This document shows positions 50,967-60,528 of a DNA stretch of 64,000 nt, one piece after another; position 1 is the stretch's first letter, and each line of letters starts with the position of its first letter. The notes under the pieces were generated by a model, which worked only from the letters and a program-made list of their open reading frames with translations, did not search any database and was not told the origin of the DNA. Origin of the DNA: Maricaulis sp963975345 (GTDB lineage Bacteria; Pseudomonadota; Alphaproteobacteria; Caulobacterales; Maricaulaceae). Made by a program: the position numbers and the translations under genes. The stretch lies in the NCBI RefSeq assembly GCF_963975345.1, contig NZ_CAXBGE010000007.1, forward strand, positions 139,594 to 203,593, given 5' to 3'.

Positions 50967-52325
50967 CTATGCCGCGGCAGCAACGCCGCGGCGGCGCAAT
51001 AGCTCGGCCGCTTCGTCGCTGCCAGCTGCTTCGAGCAGATCAGCGACAATCGCCAACGATTCCTCGGCGCTGAGCCGACTTTGCCCCTCACTATTGGCGA
51101 CCAGATCGACCAACATTTTGCCGGCACTCTGCATCCGATTTTCGACCTGCTCGTATATCCGCTTCTGGGCGCTGGCGATCGCGGCGGCATTGGCGTGTTC
51201 GCGGGCGCGGTGCAGAAAATACAACAGGCCGGTGGCGCGCTCGACAGCCGCAGTGGGCGGCAATTGGGCGGGGATCACCCGACCGCTCTTGCCGCGCCGC
51301 GGTTCGGGCAGTCCAGCGTCGAGCGCCAGCGGAACTTTTTCCATGACTTTTTCGACATTGGTTGAGGCTTCGGCCCGCAAACCAAACAGGGAGCGCCCCC
51401 AGCGGCCATCCTTACGGATGCCGAACTCCTGGACCATGCCCGTGGAATAACCGACATAGCGCTCGAATACTTTGAAATACTGCTCGGCTTCTTCGCGATT
51501 GCCCGGCGGTTGCTTGAGCTTCGCGGCGTAAAATCCGGTATCGGCCAGCACGGTATCGCCGATCGCTGCCAGTTCGGTTTTCGACACAACGAGATCGTCG
51601 GCACGGCGCCCGATCTTCTCCACGACACGGAAAATCTGCCAGGGCGATGTCAGCCGTCCCATCACGAGCAGCAAAATCCACACCGCCGATTCAGGTTCCT
51701 CGGCCATCAGGGCCTCGTGCTGGGCCCGGATATGCTCGCACAGGTCCGGATCGAGATCGTCGACCACAGCGGGGATCTCGGCCATCGAAAGGTCGATCCG
51801 CTCGCTGAATTTGAGTAGCACGATGGCGTCCTGCAGCATGGCGCGGCAATCAGGGCCGAAGCGCTTGTCGAGCGCGACCATATCTTTGGGGACACGGCCA
51901 GCCTTGGCGACGGCTTCAGCCAGCGCCGCCGCCGCTTGGGAGCGGAAATCATACCAGACCGGATCTGTGGCTGGCTTGCGGCATTTGCGCGCCTGTTCAA
52001 CCAGCTCCTTGGCGATTTGTCGGCCGAGCCAACCCCACATCTTGCTGAGATCGTCCGGACTGAAGCGATATTTTGACGGTGGCACGGTGCCTGCTTCAGC
52101 CGTCAAGGGCCGCAAGGGGGCAAACAGATAGGCCTTGGCCAGATCGCCGGCCGCCTCGCCCATCAACGCTTCAAGTTCGTCGAACACGTCCAACAACAAT
52201 TGGCCACTCGGGTCGGCTGCGGCCGCTGCCTTGGCCGAATTATACAACGCGCTGCGCATATGCGGCGGCATGCTGCGCCAGAGCGCCTCAAGCTGACTGC
52301 GTTGTCTCGGCGAAAGATTCGACAT
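50967..52325 (-). CDS. Large helical protein of unknown family
   Basis: A 452-residue product with no signal peptide, membrane segment or motif I recognise. It is almost entirely alpha-helical by composition, with a central conserved-looking part (YRFSPDDLSKMWGWLGRQIAKELVEQ, then DKRFGPDCRAMLQDAI) and an Ala-rich C-terminal end. ATG 52325 is unambiguous. It lies between a methyltransferase gene and a kinase gene on the same strand. The frame is intact over 1.36 kb, so it is surely coding. Confidence 0.75.
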   Translation of the reverse strand: MSNLSPRQRSQLEALWRSMPPHMRSALYNSAKAAAAADPSGQLLLDVFDELEALMGEAAGDLAKAYLFAPLRPLTAEAGTVPPSKYRFSPDDLSKMWGWLGRQIAKELVEQARKCRKPATDPVWYDFRSQAAAALAEAVAKAGRVPKDMVALDKRFGPDCRAMLQDAIVLLKFSERIDLSMAEIPAVVDDLDPDLCEHIRAQHEALMAEEPESAVWILLLVMGRLTSPWQIFRVVEKIGRRADDLVVSKTELAAIGDTVLADTGFYAAKLKQPPGNREEAEQYFKVFERYVGYSTGMVQEFGIRKDGRWGRSLFGLRAEASTNVEKVMEKVPLALDAGLPEPRRGKSGRVIPAQLPPTAAVERATGLLYFLHRAREHANAAAIASAQKRIYEQVENRMQSAGKMLVDLVANSEGQSRLSAEESLAIVADLLEAAGSDEAAELLRRRGVAAAA

Positions 52326-52385
52326 TCGTAAATACTGACCATGGTTAATGGACGCGAGTATTCAACAGTTCGGGTTAACGCCGCT

Positions 52386-53765
52386 TTAGCGTGCCGTGAC
52401 TGGTAAAGTCAGCTTCACGCACAGCCCGCCAAGACCGGAGCGGGAGAGAATAACCTCGCCCTCATAAGCCTTTGCGAGATCGGACACGATGGCCAGGCCG
52501 AGACCGGAGCCAGGTGCTTTTTCATCGAGTCTCACCCCACGTTGCAAGGCCGCTTCGCACCCGGCTTCGTCCAGCCCCGGGCCATCATCTTCAATCAGGA
52601 GTTCGAGCCCGCGCTCCGTTCCCTGGCGCGCCGTCACCCGAACGCTCGACTTGGCCCATTTGCAGGCATTATCGAGCAGATTGCCGGCCATCTCCTCAAG
52701 ATCCTGACGTTCACCGCGAAAATACAGGCCAGCGGCGAGTTCGGTTTCGATCGCAATCCCGCGTCGGGCATAGATTTTGGTCAGGGTGCGGGCGAGATCG
52801 CTGACGGTCGGTTCGACCTCGGTCCGCGCACCGATCGCCTTGGCATGGGCCGCCGCGCGGGCCCGCCTCAAATGATGGTCGACCTGCTCGGCCATGATCG
52901 CGGTCTGCCGGCCGACCAGATCGCCAAATCCGCCCCCCGCTTCGCGTGCCTCATTGGTCAGCACCGCAATCGGCGTCTTCAGTGCATGCGCCAGATTGCC
53001 GACATGGGTGCGCGAGCGCTCAACCAGCTCACGCGAATGATCGAGCATCGCATTGAGTTCGTCGGCCAGCGGTTGCAGCTCGATGGGAAACTGTCCATCG
53101 ACGCGTTCGCTGCGCCCTTCACGGACATCGGCAATATTATTACGCATCCGAAGAACAGGCGCCAGACCGATTCGAACCTGAAAGAAGACACCCGCCGCAA
53201 TCGCCGCCGCAAAGCCCAATAACAACACGGCCGACGTGATGGCAAAATTGCGAACTTCGCGATCCGCTGGCCGCCGGTCTTCGCCGGCCATCATGATCAC
53301 AACCTGATCACGGTCGGGCAGCAGCACGGCTTGCGCGACGACGCGCAAGGGTTCGCCGGCCGGCCCCTTGGCCCGGCCGGTGACGATCTGACCGGGCGAC
53401 GCCTGGGCGCGATTGCGCAATCCCTGGGACGCGGCCAGCGTCTCGTCCCACAAGGAGCGCGATACGATCAAGATACTGTCTTCGCCACTCTGGGCGGCGT
53501 CGACGATTTGCCAATAGCGGCCGGAGAAGACGCGGCCATAGGAGGGGTCGGAGGGGCGTCGCGCCAGGGCCACTTCACCGGTGGCGTCAGTCTCGGCCGC
53601 TGCGACCAAGGCGCCGACGATGCTGGTCAGCCTGTCATCCAGCGTGCCAATGACCGAGCGTTGATACATCGTCGTCAGCGCAATCGCGCCAACCAGTAGC
53701 AACGCCAAAGCCCAAGCGGCCGCGCCCGCAAACAGCCGGAAGGCGAGGGAGACGCGCGAGCTCAC
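52386..53765 (-). CDS. Sensor histidine kinase, PhoQ/FeuQ-like
   Basis: A 459-residue kinase with two membrane helices (about 12-35 and 172-195) around a periplasmic sensor, HAMP-like sequence, a HisKA domain whose H260 lies in LAHALKTPIAVLTNE, and HATPase motifs NLLDNACKWAK and EDDGPGLDE. The HALKTPI form is characteristic of PhoQ- and FeuQ-type kinases. GTG start overlaps the response regulator stop (GTGA). Confidence 0.9.
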   Translation of the reverse strand: MSSRVSLAFRLFAGAAAWALALLLVGAIALTTMYQRSVIGTLDDRLTSIVGALVAAAETDATGEVALARRPSDPSYGRVFSGRYWQIVDAAQSGEDSILIVSRSLWDETLAASQGLRNRAQASPGQIVTGRAKGPAGEPLRVVAQAVLLPDRDQVVIMMAGEDRRPADREVRNFAITSAVLLLGFAAAIAAGVFFQVRIGLAPVLRMRNNIADVREGRSERVDGQFPIELQPLADELNAMLDHSRELVERSRTHVGNLAHALKTPIAVLTNEAREAGGGFGDLVGRQTAIMAEQVDHHLRRARAAAHAKAIGARTEVEPTVSDLARTLTKIYARRGIAIETELAAGLYFRGERQDLEEMAGNLLDNACKWAKSSVRVTARQGTERGLELLIEDDGPGLDEAGCEAALQRGVRLDEKAPGSGLGLAIVSDLAKAYEGEVILSRSGLGGLCVKLTLPVTAR

Positions 53766-54439
53766 GAGACGGGCGGCGACACCGGTTCGACCAGGCGATA
53801 ACCGAGGCCGCGAACCGTTTCAATCCGGTCCTGTCCGATTTTCTTGCGCAGGCGCCCGACAAAGACCTCGATCGTATTGCTGTCGCGGTCAAAGTCCTGG
53901 TCGTAAATATGCTCGACCAGCTCGGTGCGCGAGATGACGCGGTCCTGGTGGTGGGCCAGATAGCTCAGCATGCGGAATTCATGTGAAGTGACTTTCACCG
54001 GGCCACCATCGATGAAGACCCGCGCACCGCGCGTATCGATCGACAGGCCGCCGCATTCAATCGTCGAGGTCGAGTGGCCAGCCGCACGCCGGGTCAACGC
54101 CCGCAGCCGCGCCAGCAATTCCTCGGTGTGGAAAGGCTTGGTCAGATAATCATCGGCCCCGGCATCGAAACCGGCGACTTTTTCGCTCCAGCGGTCACGC
54201 GCCGTCAGGATCAGCACCGGGAAATCGCGGCCATCATTGCGCCAGCGCTCCAGAACACTCACCCCGTCCAGCTTGGGCAGACCGAGATCGAGCACCACGA
54301 CATCATAGGGCTCGGTATCGCCGAGGAAATGGCCGTCCTCGCCGTCGAGCGCCGTGTCGACTGCGTAGCCGGTGTCTTCAAGCGCCCGGCAGAGCTGGCG
54401 ATTGAGGTCCGGGTCGTCTTCAATGATCAGAGCGCGCAT
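53762..54439 (-). CDS. OmpR-family response regulator, FeuP/PhoP-like
   Basis: A 225-residue regulator with receiver D51, KPFHTEELLARL, and a winged-helix domain (VKVTSHEFRMLSYLAHHQDRVISRTELVEHIY, IEVFVGRLRKKIG). AGGA precedes the ATG by six bases. It lies between a PepSY gene and its kinase, eight bases after the former. The arrangement resembles PhoP/FeuP systems that carry a small periplasmic partner. Confidence 0.9.
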   Translation of the reverse strand: MRALIIEDDPDLNRQLCRALEDTGYAVDTALDGEDGHFLGDTEPYDVVVLDLGLPKLDGVSVLERWRNDGRDFPVLILTARDRWSEKVAGFDAGADDYLTKPFHTEELLARLRALTRRAAGHSTSTIECGGLSIDTRGARVFIDGGPVKVTSHEFRMLSYLAHHQDRVISRTELVEHIYDQDFDRDSNTIEVFVGRLRKKIGQDRIETVRGLGYRLVEPVSPPVS

Positions 54440-54447
54440 GATTTTTC

Positions 54448-54789
54448 CTATCGTTCCGACAGTATAGCGCCCGTACGGGCGTCTGCCACTACATCGATCC
54501 GGCGGCCATCGGCGGTCAGTATCTTGACGATATAGCGCGGCTGGCTGCCGCCCTCGAGTTCAGCATCAAGCACTTCCGCGTTGGGATAAAGCCGCCGCAC
54601 ATCGCCGATTACACGGATCGCCGGGACCAAATTGCCCTGCTCGCGCTGAACGCGGGCTTCGCCCGGCGTATAGCGGTCGCGCACATCGCGGCCCTGGGCC
54701 ATTTCCAGGCCCGCCGCTTCGGCGTGCGTTACAGCGGGCACACCCAAGAGGGTGAAGGCTGCAGCAATTATGATCAGTGTTCTCAACAT
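54448..54789 (-). CDS. Secreted PepSY-domain protein
   Basis: A 113-residue protein with a signal peptide (about 1-23) and one C-terminal PepSY domain (VIGDVRRLYPNAEVLDAELEGGSQPRYIVKI, then DGRRIDVVADARTGAILS). PepSY domains are thought to restrain proteases or sense peptides. It is the first gene of the regulator-kinase operon; its promoter has direct repeats of the OmpR type. Confidence 0.85.
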   Translation of the reverse strand: MLRTLIIIAAAFTLLGVPAVTHAEAAGLEMAQGRDVRDRYTPGEARVQREQGNLVPAIRVIGDVRRLYPNAEVLDAELEGGSQPRYIVKILTADGRRIDVVADARTGAILSER

Positions 54790-54813
54790 GGCACTCTATG
54801 TGACGCAGCCGCC

Positions 54814-54830
54814 CTGAACCCGGGCTGAAC
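54814..54830 (-). promoter_or_regulatory. Direct repeats at 11-bp spacing upstream of PepSY operon
   Basis: CTGAAC at 54814-54819 and again at 54825-54830 on the plus strand, one helical turn apart, 25-41 bp before the PepSY start codon. This spacing suits an OmpR-family dimer, most likely the regulator encoded two genes away. Confidence 0.5.
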
Positions 54831-54859
54831 GACTGCCTTATCCTGCACTCATCTTCACA

Positions 54860-55753
54860 CTACAGCCCTTTGCGCGGATCATAGCCCGAAGCCGGCGTCC
54901 AGGTCTGCAAAAACGCACGTAGCGCCTCATCGCCCGGCGGCAGCGCCACGACCAGCCGGACGATCTGATCGCCGCGCTTGCCCTTGCCACTGGCAAATCC
55001 CTTGCCACGCAGACGCAGCAGACTGCCACTGCTCGAGCCCGGCGGCACCTGCAGATCGACCGGACCGTCAATCGTCGGCACCCGCACTTTTGCGCCCAGC
55101 ACCGCTTCCTTCAACGTCACCGGCAATTCCAGCCGGACATCATCGCCTTCGCGCGAAAAATGCCGGTGGTCGGCAATCTTGATCTCGATCAGTGCATCAC
55201 CGGCTTGGCCACCCCCCGGCGGCGTCTCGCCCTGGCCGCGCAGCCGCAGCACCTGACCATCCGCCGCGCCAGATGGCACCGCGACCTCGACCGCCCGGCC
55301 GCCGGGCAGCTTCACCCGGTGCTTGCCGCCGCTCGCGGCTGCGAGGAAATCAATCGTCAGGGTCTGGCGCACATCGGCTCCCTTGTGTGGTGCCTCGCGG
55401 GTCTGGGCGGTGAACAGGTCGGAGAAAATATCGTCGAAGCCGCGATTGGTCTGCCGTGTCTGGCGAAAATTGAACGGTCCGCGCGCACCGCCGCCCATGC
55501 CCGCTCCCATACCATGGCCTGCACCCATACCGGGCCCGAAACCGGCGCGCTGGCCGGCATCATATTCGGCCCGCTTTTTCGGGTCAGACAGGGTTTTGAA
55601 CGCCTGGGAGACGTTCTTGAAACGCTCTTCGGCCGCCTTGTTGTCGGGATTGGCGTCGGGGTGCAACGCCTTGGCCAATTTGCGATAGGCCTTGCGGATT
55701 TCGTCCGCCGTCGCCGTCTTCGCCACACCAAGGATTTTATATGGATCGTCCAT
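54860..55753 (-). CDS. DnaJ-type co-chaperone (CbpA-like)
   Basis: A 297-residue J-domain protein. The N-terminal J domain (about 2-68) has the HPD tripeptide in ALHPDANPD. A Gly/Met-rich linker follows, then a DnaJ C-terminal peptide-binding region with no zinc-finger cysteines, so it is CbpA-like rather than DnaJ. It stimulates DnaK ATPase activity. ATG 55753 is chosen over GTG 55759. Confidence 0.9.
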   Translation of the reverse strand: MDDPYKILGVAKTATADEIRKAYRKLAKALHPDANPDNKAAEERFKNVSQAFKTLSDPKKRAEYDAGQRAGFGPGMGAGHGMGAGMGGGARGPFNFRQTRQTNRGFDDIFSDLFTAQTREAPHKGADVRQTLTIDFLAAASGGKHRVKLPGGRAVEVAVPSGAADGQVLRLRGQGETPPGGGQAGDALIEIKIADHRHFSREGDDVRLELPVTLKEAVLGAKVRVPTIDGPVDLQVPPGSSSGSLLRLRGKGFASGKGKRGDQIVRLVVALPPGDEALRAFLQTWTPASGYDPRKGL

Positions 55754-55857
55754 GCCCACGCCATCAGCTTCGATCAGTGATCATGTAAGGGGCTTTGGCG
55801 CAGATCGCAAAGCACCGCTCACAGGCGCAGACGGCGGGAAATAGGGTCGAGGGCGAG

Positions 55858-56343
55858 CTATGCGCCAGTCATCCCTTTGGCCAAGCTTTCATTGAGCGAT
55901 TTTATCAACGCGGCCTGCGCCACCATGGATGCGTCGAGCTCGCCCCTGTTGTGGAGCCAAACAGCGACTTCATGCCAATCATAAAGCGGGCTGCTGGTGG
56001 TAAAGCGCGCGACCGGGTGCGGGAAACCGGATCCGCGCTTGCCTAGGGCGTAGAGCGAGGGCGCCGCGCGCGACAGACCGGCACGTTCCGCAATCTCCGA
56101 AAGGCTGACCAGACAATCCGGCTCAACCCGCTCGATTTCAGCCCCCGTTTCGCAAACGTTTGCCAAGGCGGATTTGATGGCGTCTTCAAACGAGGCCGCC
56201 GCCCGGCAAAAAGCGAGGACATAAACGCCGCGTGTAAAAGCAATCGTGGCGTCGTCGCAGCCGGCCTCGAAGAAGCGGTCAATGCAGGCATCACTGTCAG
56301 GCTCAAGGCCGGACGCGATAATCGAGAATTCAAATTCACGCAT
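55858..56343 (-). CDS. HTH-containing partner of the HicA-like protein
   Basis: A 161-residue protein. Residues 1-75 form a beta-alpha-beta-like module (EFEFSIIASGL, FFEAGCDDATIAFTRGVYVLAF, AIKSALANV). Residues 78-135 are a MerR/AlpA-like helix-turn-helix (VSLSEIAERAGLSR, SLYALGKRGSGFPHPV, SPLYDWHEVAVWL). The start overlaps the upstream HicA-like gene by 8 bp, so the pair is co-translated. I recall similar proteins in pairs with small HicA-like partners, annotated as hypothetical. A DNA-binding antitoxin role is inferred. Confidence 0.7.
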   Translation of the reverse strand: MREFEFSIIASGLEPDSDACIDRFFEAGCDDATIAFTRGVYVLAFCRAAASFEDAIKSALANVCETGAEIERVEPDCLVSLSEIAERAGLSRAAPSLYALGKRGSGFPHPVARFTTSSPLYDWHEVAVWLHNRGELDASMVAQAALIKSLNESLAKGMTGA

Positions 56344-56590
56344 CTACGCCTCCCGGCTTTGCGTGCCCGCATTTCTGGCCCAGTCGCCGGATGTGTCTGG
56401 CGTGATGCTCGGGCACTTTCGGTGTCGACCATATGTAAATCGTGCAGCCGGTCGCATCGTGTCGGGGACAGAGAAGCCTGCCCCAGGCATGCGCGCTCTT
56501 CCCGGTTGGTTCACAGACCCATCCCTGGGCCTCCAACTCGCCCAGAGCGGCCTCTATTGCCTTGTTGGGATGGCGCGGCCGCCTAGCCAT
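56336..56590 (-). CDS. HicA-like small protein, candidate toxin
   Basis: An 84-residue basic protein. After a helix (KAIEAALGELEAQGW) comes a beta-rich part GKSAHAWGRLLCP, CTIYIWSTPKVP and a helix EHHARHIRRLGQKC. The G-W, then a conserved His at the turn of a hairpin (H34), then strand-helix order follows the HicA mRNA-interferase fold, but the GSH motif is replaced by S-A-H-A-W. Cysteines at 41, 49 and 74 are extra and could bind a metal. It starts at ATG 56590, five or so bases after the predicted transcription start. Confidence 0.62.
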   Translation of the reverse strand: MARRPRHPNKAIEAALGELEAQGWVCEPTGKSAHAWGRLLCPRHDATGCTIYIWSTPKVPEHHARHIRRLGQKCGHAKPGGVDA

Positions 56591-56601
56591 CTGTCCAACC
56601 A

Positions 56602-56630
56602 GATATGCGCGATGTGTTTACAGTTGTCAA
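56602..56630 (-). promoter_or_regulatory. Sigma-70 promoter of the HicA-like pair
   Basis: On the minus strand a perfect TTGACA (56625-56630) is followed, after exactly 17 bp, by CATATC (56602-56607). The expected start site near 56595 is only about five bases from the ATG, so the mRNA should be leaderless or nearly so. Two palindromes lie upstream. Confidence 0.65.
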
Positions 56631-56651
56631 CAATTTGATCTCCGACGACCA

Positions 56652-56685
56652 ACACTAGTGTGTTCTCATATCACAACCTATGAGA
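56652..56685. promoter_or_regulatory. Two operator-like palindromes upstream of the HicA-like pair
   Basis: ACACTAGTGT is a perfect 10-bp palindrome at 56652-56661. Seven-bp arms TCTCATA (56664-56670) and TATGAGA (56679-56685) form a second dyad with an 8-bp spacer. Both lie upstream of the -35 and could bind the HTH protein of the pair. Confidence 0.5.
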
Positions 56686-56707
56686 GAATACATCGATGAA
56701 CTGGGCC

Positions 56708-59700
56708 TCACAGCGCCAAGCTGCAACGCACCCAGCGCCCCGGCCCGGTCTGGGCTGAGATCTGCGCCACGCGCAGGTCGAGCGTCGGCGGCAGGCTTCC
56801 GAGCAGAGCCGTCAGATCGGCTTCGGTGATTGACCATTCCGGTGCCGTCGTCTCGACGGCCAAGACCGCCACATCATCGAGCAGGAGCTCCACCGCGTAG
56901 CGCTCCACCGCCTCGCCCAGTGGCACGTCGGCGGCGCGCCAGTCATCACCGCCGGTCCGCGTCCGGCGTATCCAGTTCACGGTTACCATGCCGCCAGCCC
57001 GCCGGGCGCTGACATGCACCGGTGCGAAGGGCCACAGATCGCGTTGCTCGCCCGTCACCGCCAGCGCCCCGGACTGGCTATCGTCCGCGGTGAGGCCGGA
57101 CGCGACCGCGCGAACGCTCAGCGCGTTGCCGAATTCATGCTCGAGCAGGGGGAGAACGGCAAGCGCCTCGTCGAGCACAACACAGGCCGCACCGGCCAGC
57201 GCCCCATCGGCAAGCGTGCCACCCTGCCCGCGCAATAGACCTGAGAGGCGGTAGCGACGAACACCGGTCAGATCAGCGCTGGCGAACTGCACGACCTCCC
57301 AGTCATCATCACCGCGTGACACCGCCAGCCTGTTGGCACCGTTGAGCACGGCATCGCGTGTTGTGCTCGCCAATTCGCCGCCAGAGAGCTCGATCTCGAC
57401 GCTGGCCGCCTCATCCCAATAGCCGGCTGGTCCCGGCGACAGATCACCAAGCAGCACCCCGAGCCGCGCCGGACGCCGCAGCTGGCAGCGCCGCTCCCGG
57501 CCACCCGCGACCTCGACAAACACATCCAGCACGCCCGGCCAGGGATCAGCGAAACCGGCCAGCAGGACACCGCCGCGCGGGCCGGCTTCCTGGCCGTTCA
57601 GCGGCAGGTCGAGCGCGATCAGCTGCGGCTGGGCCGGCGGCTGTAGCGCCGGCGTGCCCGCCCCCGCTGTCGAGCCTTGCCAGACACCGGCGCGAGCCCG
57701 TGGGGGCCGCAATCCGGCTTGCCGCGCGGTACCGCCATCCAGCGTCTCGGCACGCCAGAGCTGGCCGTCCAGGCTCACCCCATCGCCCGCTTCCAGCGCC
57801 AGCGCGGAGGGCGGCAGGTGCACAGCGAGCGAACCGGGGCGCGCCTCCAGCTCCGCCAAGGCGTCAATGCACCAGTCGCGTGCCAGCGACGGATCGGCCA
57901 GTACGGGTGCCGACAGGGCCGCCGCCTGCACGGTCTCAAACAGCCCTCGCGCGACAGCGTGACCGGGTCGGTATTCGGCGGCATCATCAATGAAATCGAG
58001 ACTGAGTTCGCGCGGGCTATCGAAGACGGCCGGGTCGAGGCGTTCAATCGCCGGGCCCTGCTCCGGCTGCACCGGTTCGGCCAGCATCAGCTGCGCCATC
58101 GGCGTATCGGCGGAGGCGAAATGCAAAGCAGCAGCGCGCGGCAGGGCATCAATCCCGAGCACCTGGACCAGCGGTTCCAGCGCCGCGCGGGCCGTCACCG
58201 GTTGTGGCAGGACATAGCCCGAGATCAGATCATTCACAGCCGAAACATCGAGCTCCGCCAGCCCCGCCGCCACGCAGGTGTCCGCGATGATCGCCGACAC
58301 CGGCACCAGACCGGCGCGACCATTGAGCCAATGCCCCAGCGTCCAATTGGCACCGTCGGCCCAGACATCGCTGCGCGCCGGAAAGTCTGGCCAGGGCCGC
58401 GCATCCCAAGCCCAGACATGGATGCGCCCCGGCGTCACCATCGGGCCGCCATAGACGGCGGAGACCGGATTGGCGTCTTCATCGCCCGACCAATGCCCGA
58501 GCATCGTCTCGAGATAACGCCGCTGCACCAGATCATCGCGCGCACCATCCGAGAACCAGGGCAGATGACTCTCCGAGCTCTTCGGATCGACGAAGACATT
58601 GGGCTGATTGCTGCCCCTGTTCACGGCTGGACAGCCGACTTCCGTCAACCAGATCGGCTTGGACTGGGCCACCCAGCCCGTCGCGGTTTCCAAACGCACG
58701 CCGCCGGGCCGGTCATGATGCGGCTGGGTCCACCAGCTGACCAGATCCTTGTAACGCCAGACCCAGTCCTCGCCATAGGCGCCATCGATGATCGGCGTGC
58801 GGGTCTGGGCGATGCGATCCGCTTCGGATGCGTAATACCAGTCGAAGCCTTCACCGGCGGTCATGTTGGCTGCGAGATAGGCCCGGTCATGCGGACCTGA
58901 GCCGAGCGCGGCATCGAGCTGTTCCGCCCCGTCGCGCCAGTCGGAGAGCGGCACATACCAGTCGATCGCCACCGCATCGATCGCCGCATCGCTCCACAGC
59001 GGATCGAGATGGAAGAGCCGCACGCCGCCGCCCGGCTGGTGACCGGAATACTCCGTCCAGTCAGCAGCATAAGAGATCTGCGTCGCAGGTCCCAGCAAGG
59101 TCCGCGCCTGACCCGCCAGCGTCTTCAGCGCAGCCACTGCGGGATAGCTGCCGCCAGCCCCGCGAACCGTCGTCAGCCCGACCAGTTCCGAGCCGATCAG
59201 AAAGCCATCGACCCCGCCCGCCGCCTGGGCCAAAGCCGCGCAATGCAGGATGAAACGGTTGAGCCCCCATTCGGCCGGCCCGGAATAGCTCACCGCCCCG
59301 CCGGAGACGGCATAATCGCTCGCCGTCGCGGTGCCGAGAAACGACGCGACTTGCGCCTCGGCGGCTGCGCTCTCGTCGACCGTGCCCGCAACCCCCGGCG
59401 CCGGATGGCAACTGATACGACCGCGCCAGGGAAATACCGCCTGCTCAGCCTCGCCCCATGGGTCGGGCCGGCCATTGCCGGCGGGGATATCCATCAGGAT
59501 GAAGGGGTAGAGCGTCACGGAGAAGCCGCGCGCCTTGAGCTCGGCGATGGCGGCGATGATGCTGGCATCGTCCGGCGTGCCGCCATAGACGGGCCGGCCA
59601 TCGACGCCGCTGATCAGATAAGCAGAAGCGCGGTCCTCGCCCGCGACCGACCAGACGAGCGGCCGTGTAACCTTGTCGCGCGTCTCGACGCCGGGACGGA

Positions 59701-60528
59701 TCTGGCAGACACCGCAGCGCAAATCATCGCCGAACCAGGACACCACCAGCTGTACCGAACGGCATTGCGGCAAATCGCGCTCCAGATCGTCAATCGCAGC
59801 GATGAAATCACTGACGCCGCGCCCACTATTACGGTTCTCCGCCCGTTCACGCCCCGGCCCGAGCACGCGCATCACCGCCTCTGGCGCATAGGCAAATTCA
59901 CCCGAGCCGGGGATCAGATTGACGCCGGCGACCCGGTCCTCCAGCTGCATGCCATCGCGCACCGGGCGGAAGATCTCGAAAGACAGATTGGGAATGCGGT
60001 GGCCGAACTCATCCAGCGGCAAATCCTCGAACACGACATAGGCCGTGCCGCGAAAGGCGGGTGCATCGCCGGCCTCCACCGCCTCGATCAGCGCATCCGG
60101 CAGCTGAGCGAGCCGGGATAGACCCGCATCGCCAGCGCCGCCGTGTCGAGCAAAGCCCCATTGGCCCAGACGCGCCCAATCCCGGCAATCTCGCCCTCAC
60201 ACAGCCCGACCGCGAAACTGATCGAATAGCTGTAATCGACCTGGCTCGGCCCGCCACCCTTGCCACCGCTCGACGTCTTGACCGCATGCTCGAGATAGCG
60301 CGAGGCCCAGATCACCTGACCGGCGATGCGCGCCCGCCCCCAGATCCGCGCCATCGGTGCCCCATCAGTCGAGGTCTGGATCGGGATTTCCGGCAGGCGC
60401 GGGCCTTCGCGGCGACCGCCGATCAGTGCGTTGACCGCCAAATTCGCCGCCGCATTGGCCAGCGCCGGCGCCGCCGCCTGCAAGGTCGAGAGCGCGGCGC
60501 GCCCGGCCGTCATCACCAATTGCGCCAT
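56708..60528 (-). pseudogene. GTA tail protein g15 (megatron-like), frameshifted
   Basis: This is the GTA g15 homologue, read in two frames. The N-terminal part starts at ATG 60528 (MAQLVMTAGRAALS, IWGRARIAGQVIWASRY, YSYSISFAVGLCEGEIAGIGRVWANG) and stops at 60088. The rest is in the -1 frame (QLPDALIEAVEAGDAPAFRGTAYVVFEDLPL and onward) from about 60106 to 56708. The large part holds the GTA TIM-barrel region (WTEYSGHQPGGG, DPLWSDAAIDAVAIDWY) and the tail-3 fold. Restoring one base gives about 1273 residues, close to the usual 1300. In Rhodobacter GTA this protein forms the tail-tip assembly that contacts the recipient. A sequencing error is possible. Confidence 0.82.

Noticed and set aside
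57677..58900. Plus-strand ORFs over GTA g15
   Set aside because: Antisense to g15, whose homology is clear on the minus strand. Not evidence of a separate gene.
60088..60111. Programmed -1 frameshift in g15
   Set aside because: No X-XXY-YYZ slippery heptamer or clear downstream pseudoknot was seen; mutation or sequencing error is simpler, though not excluded.
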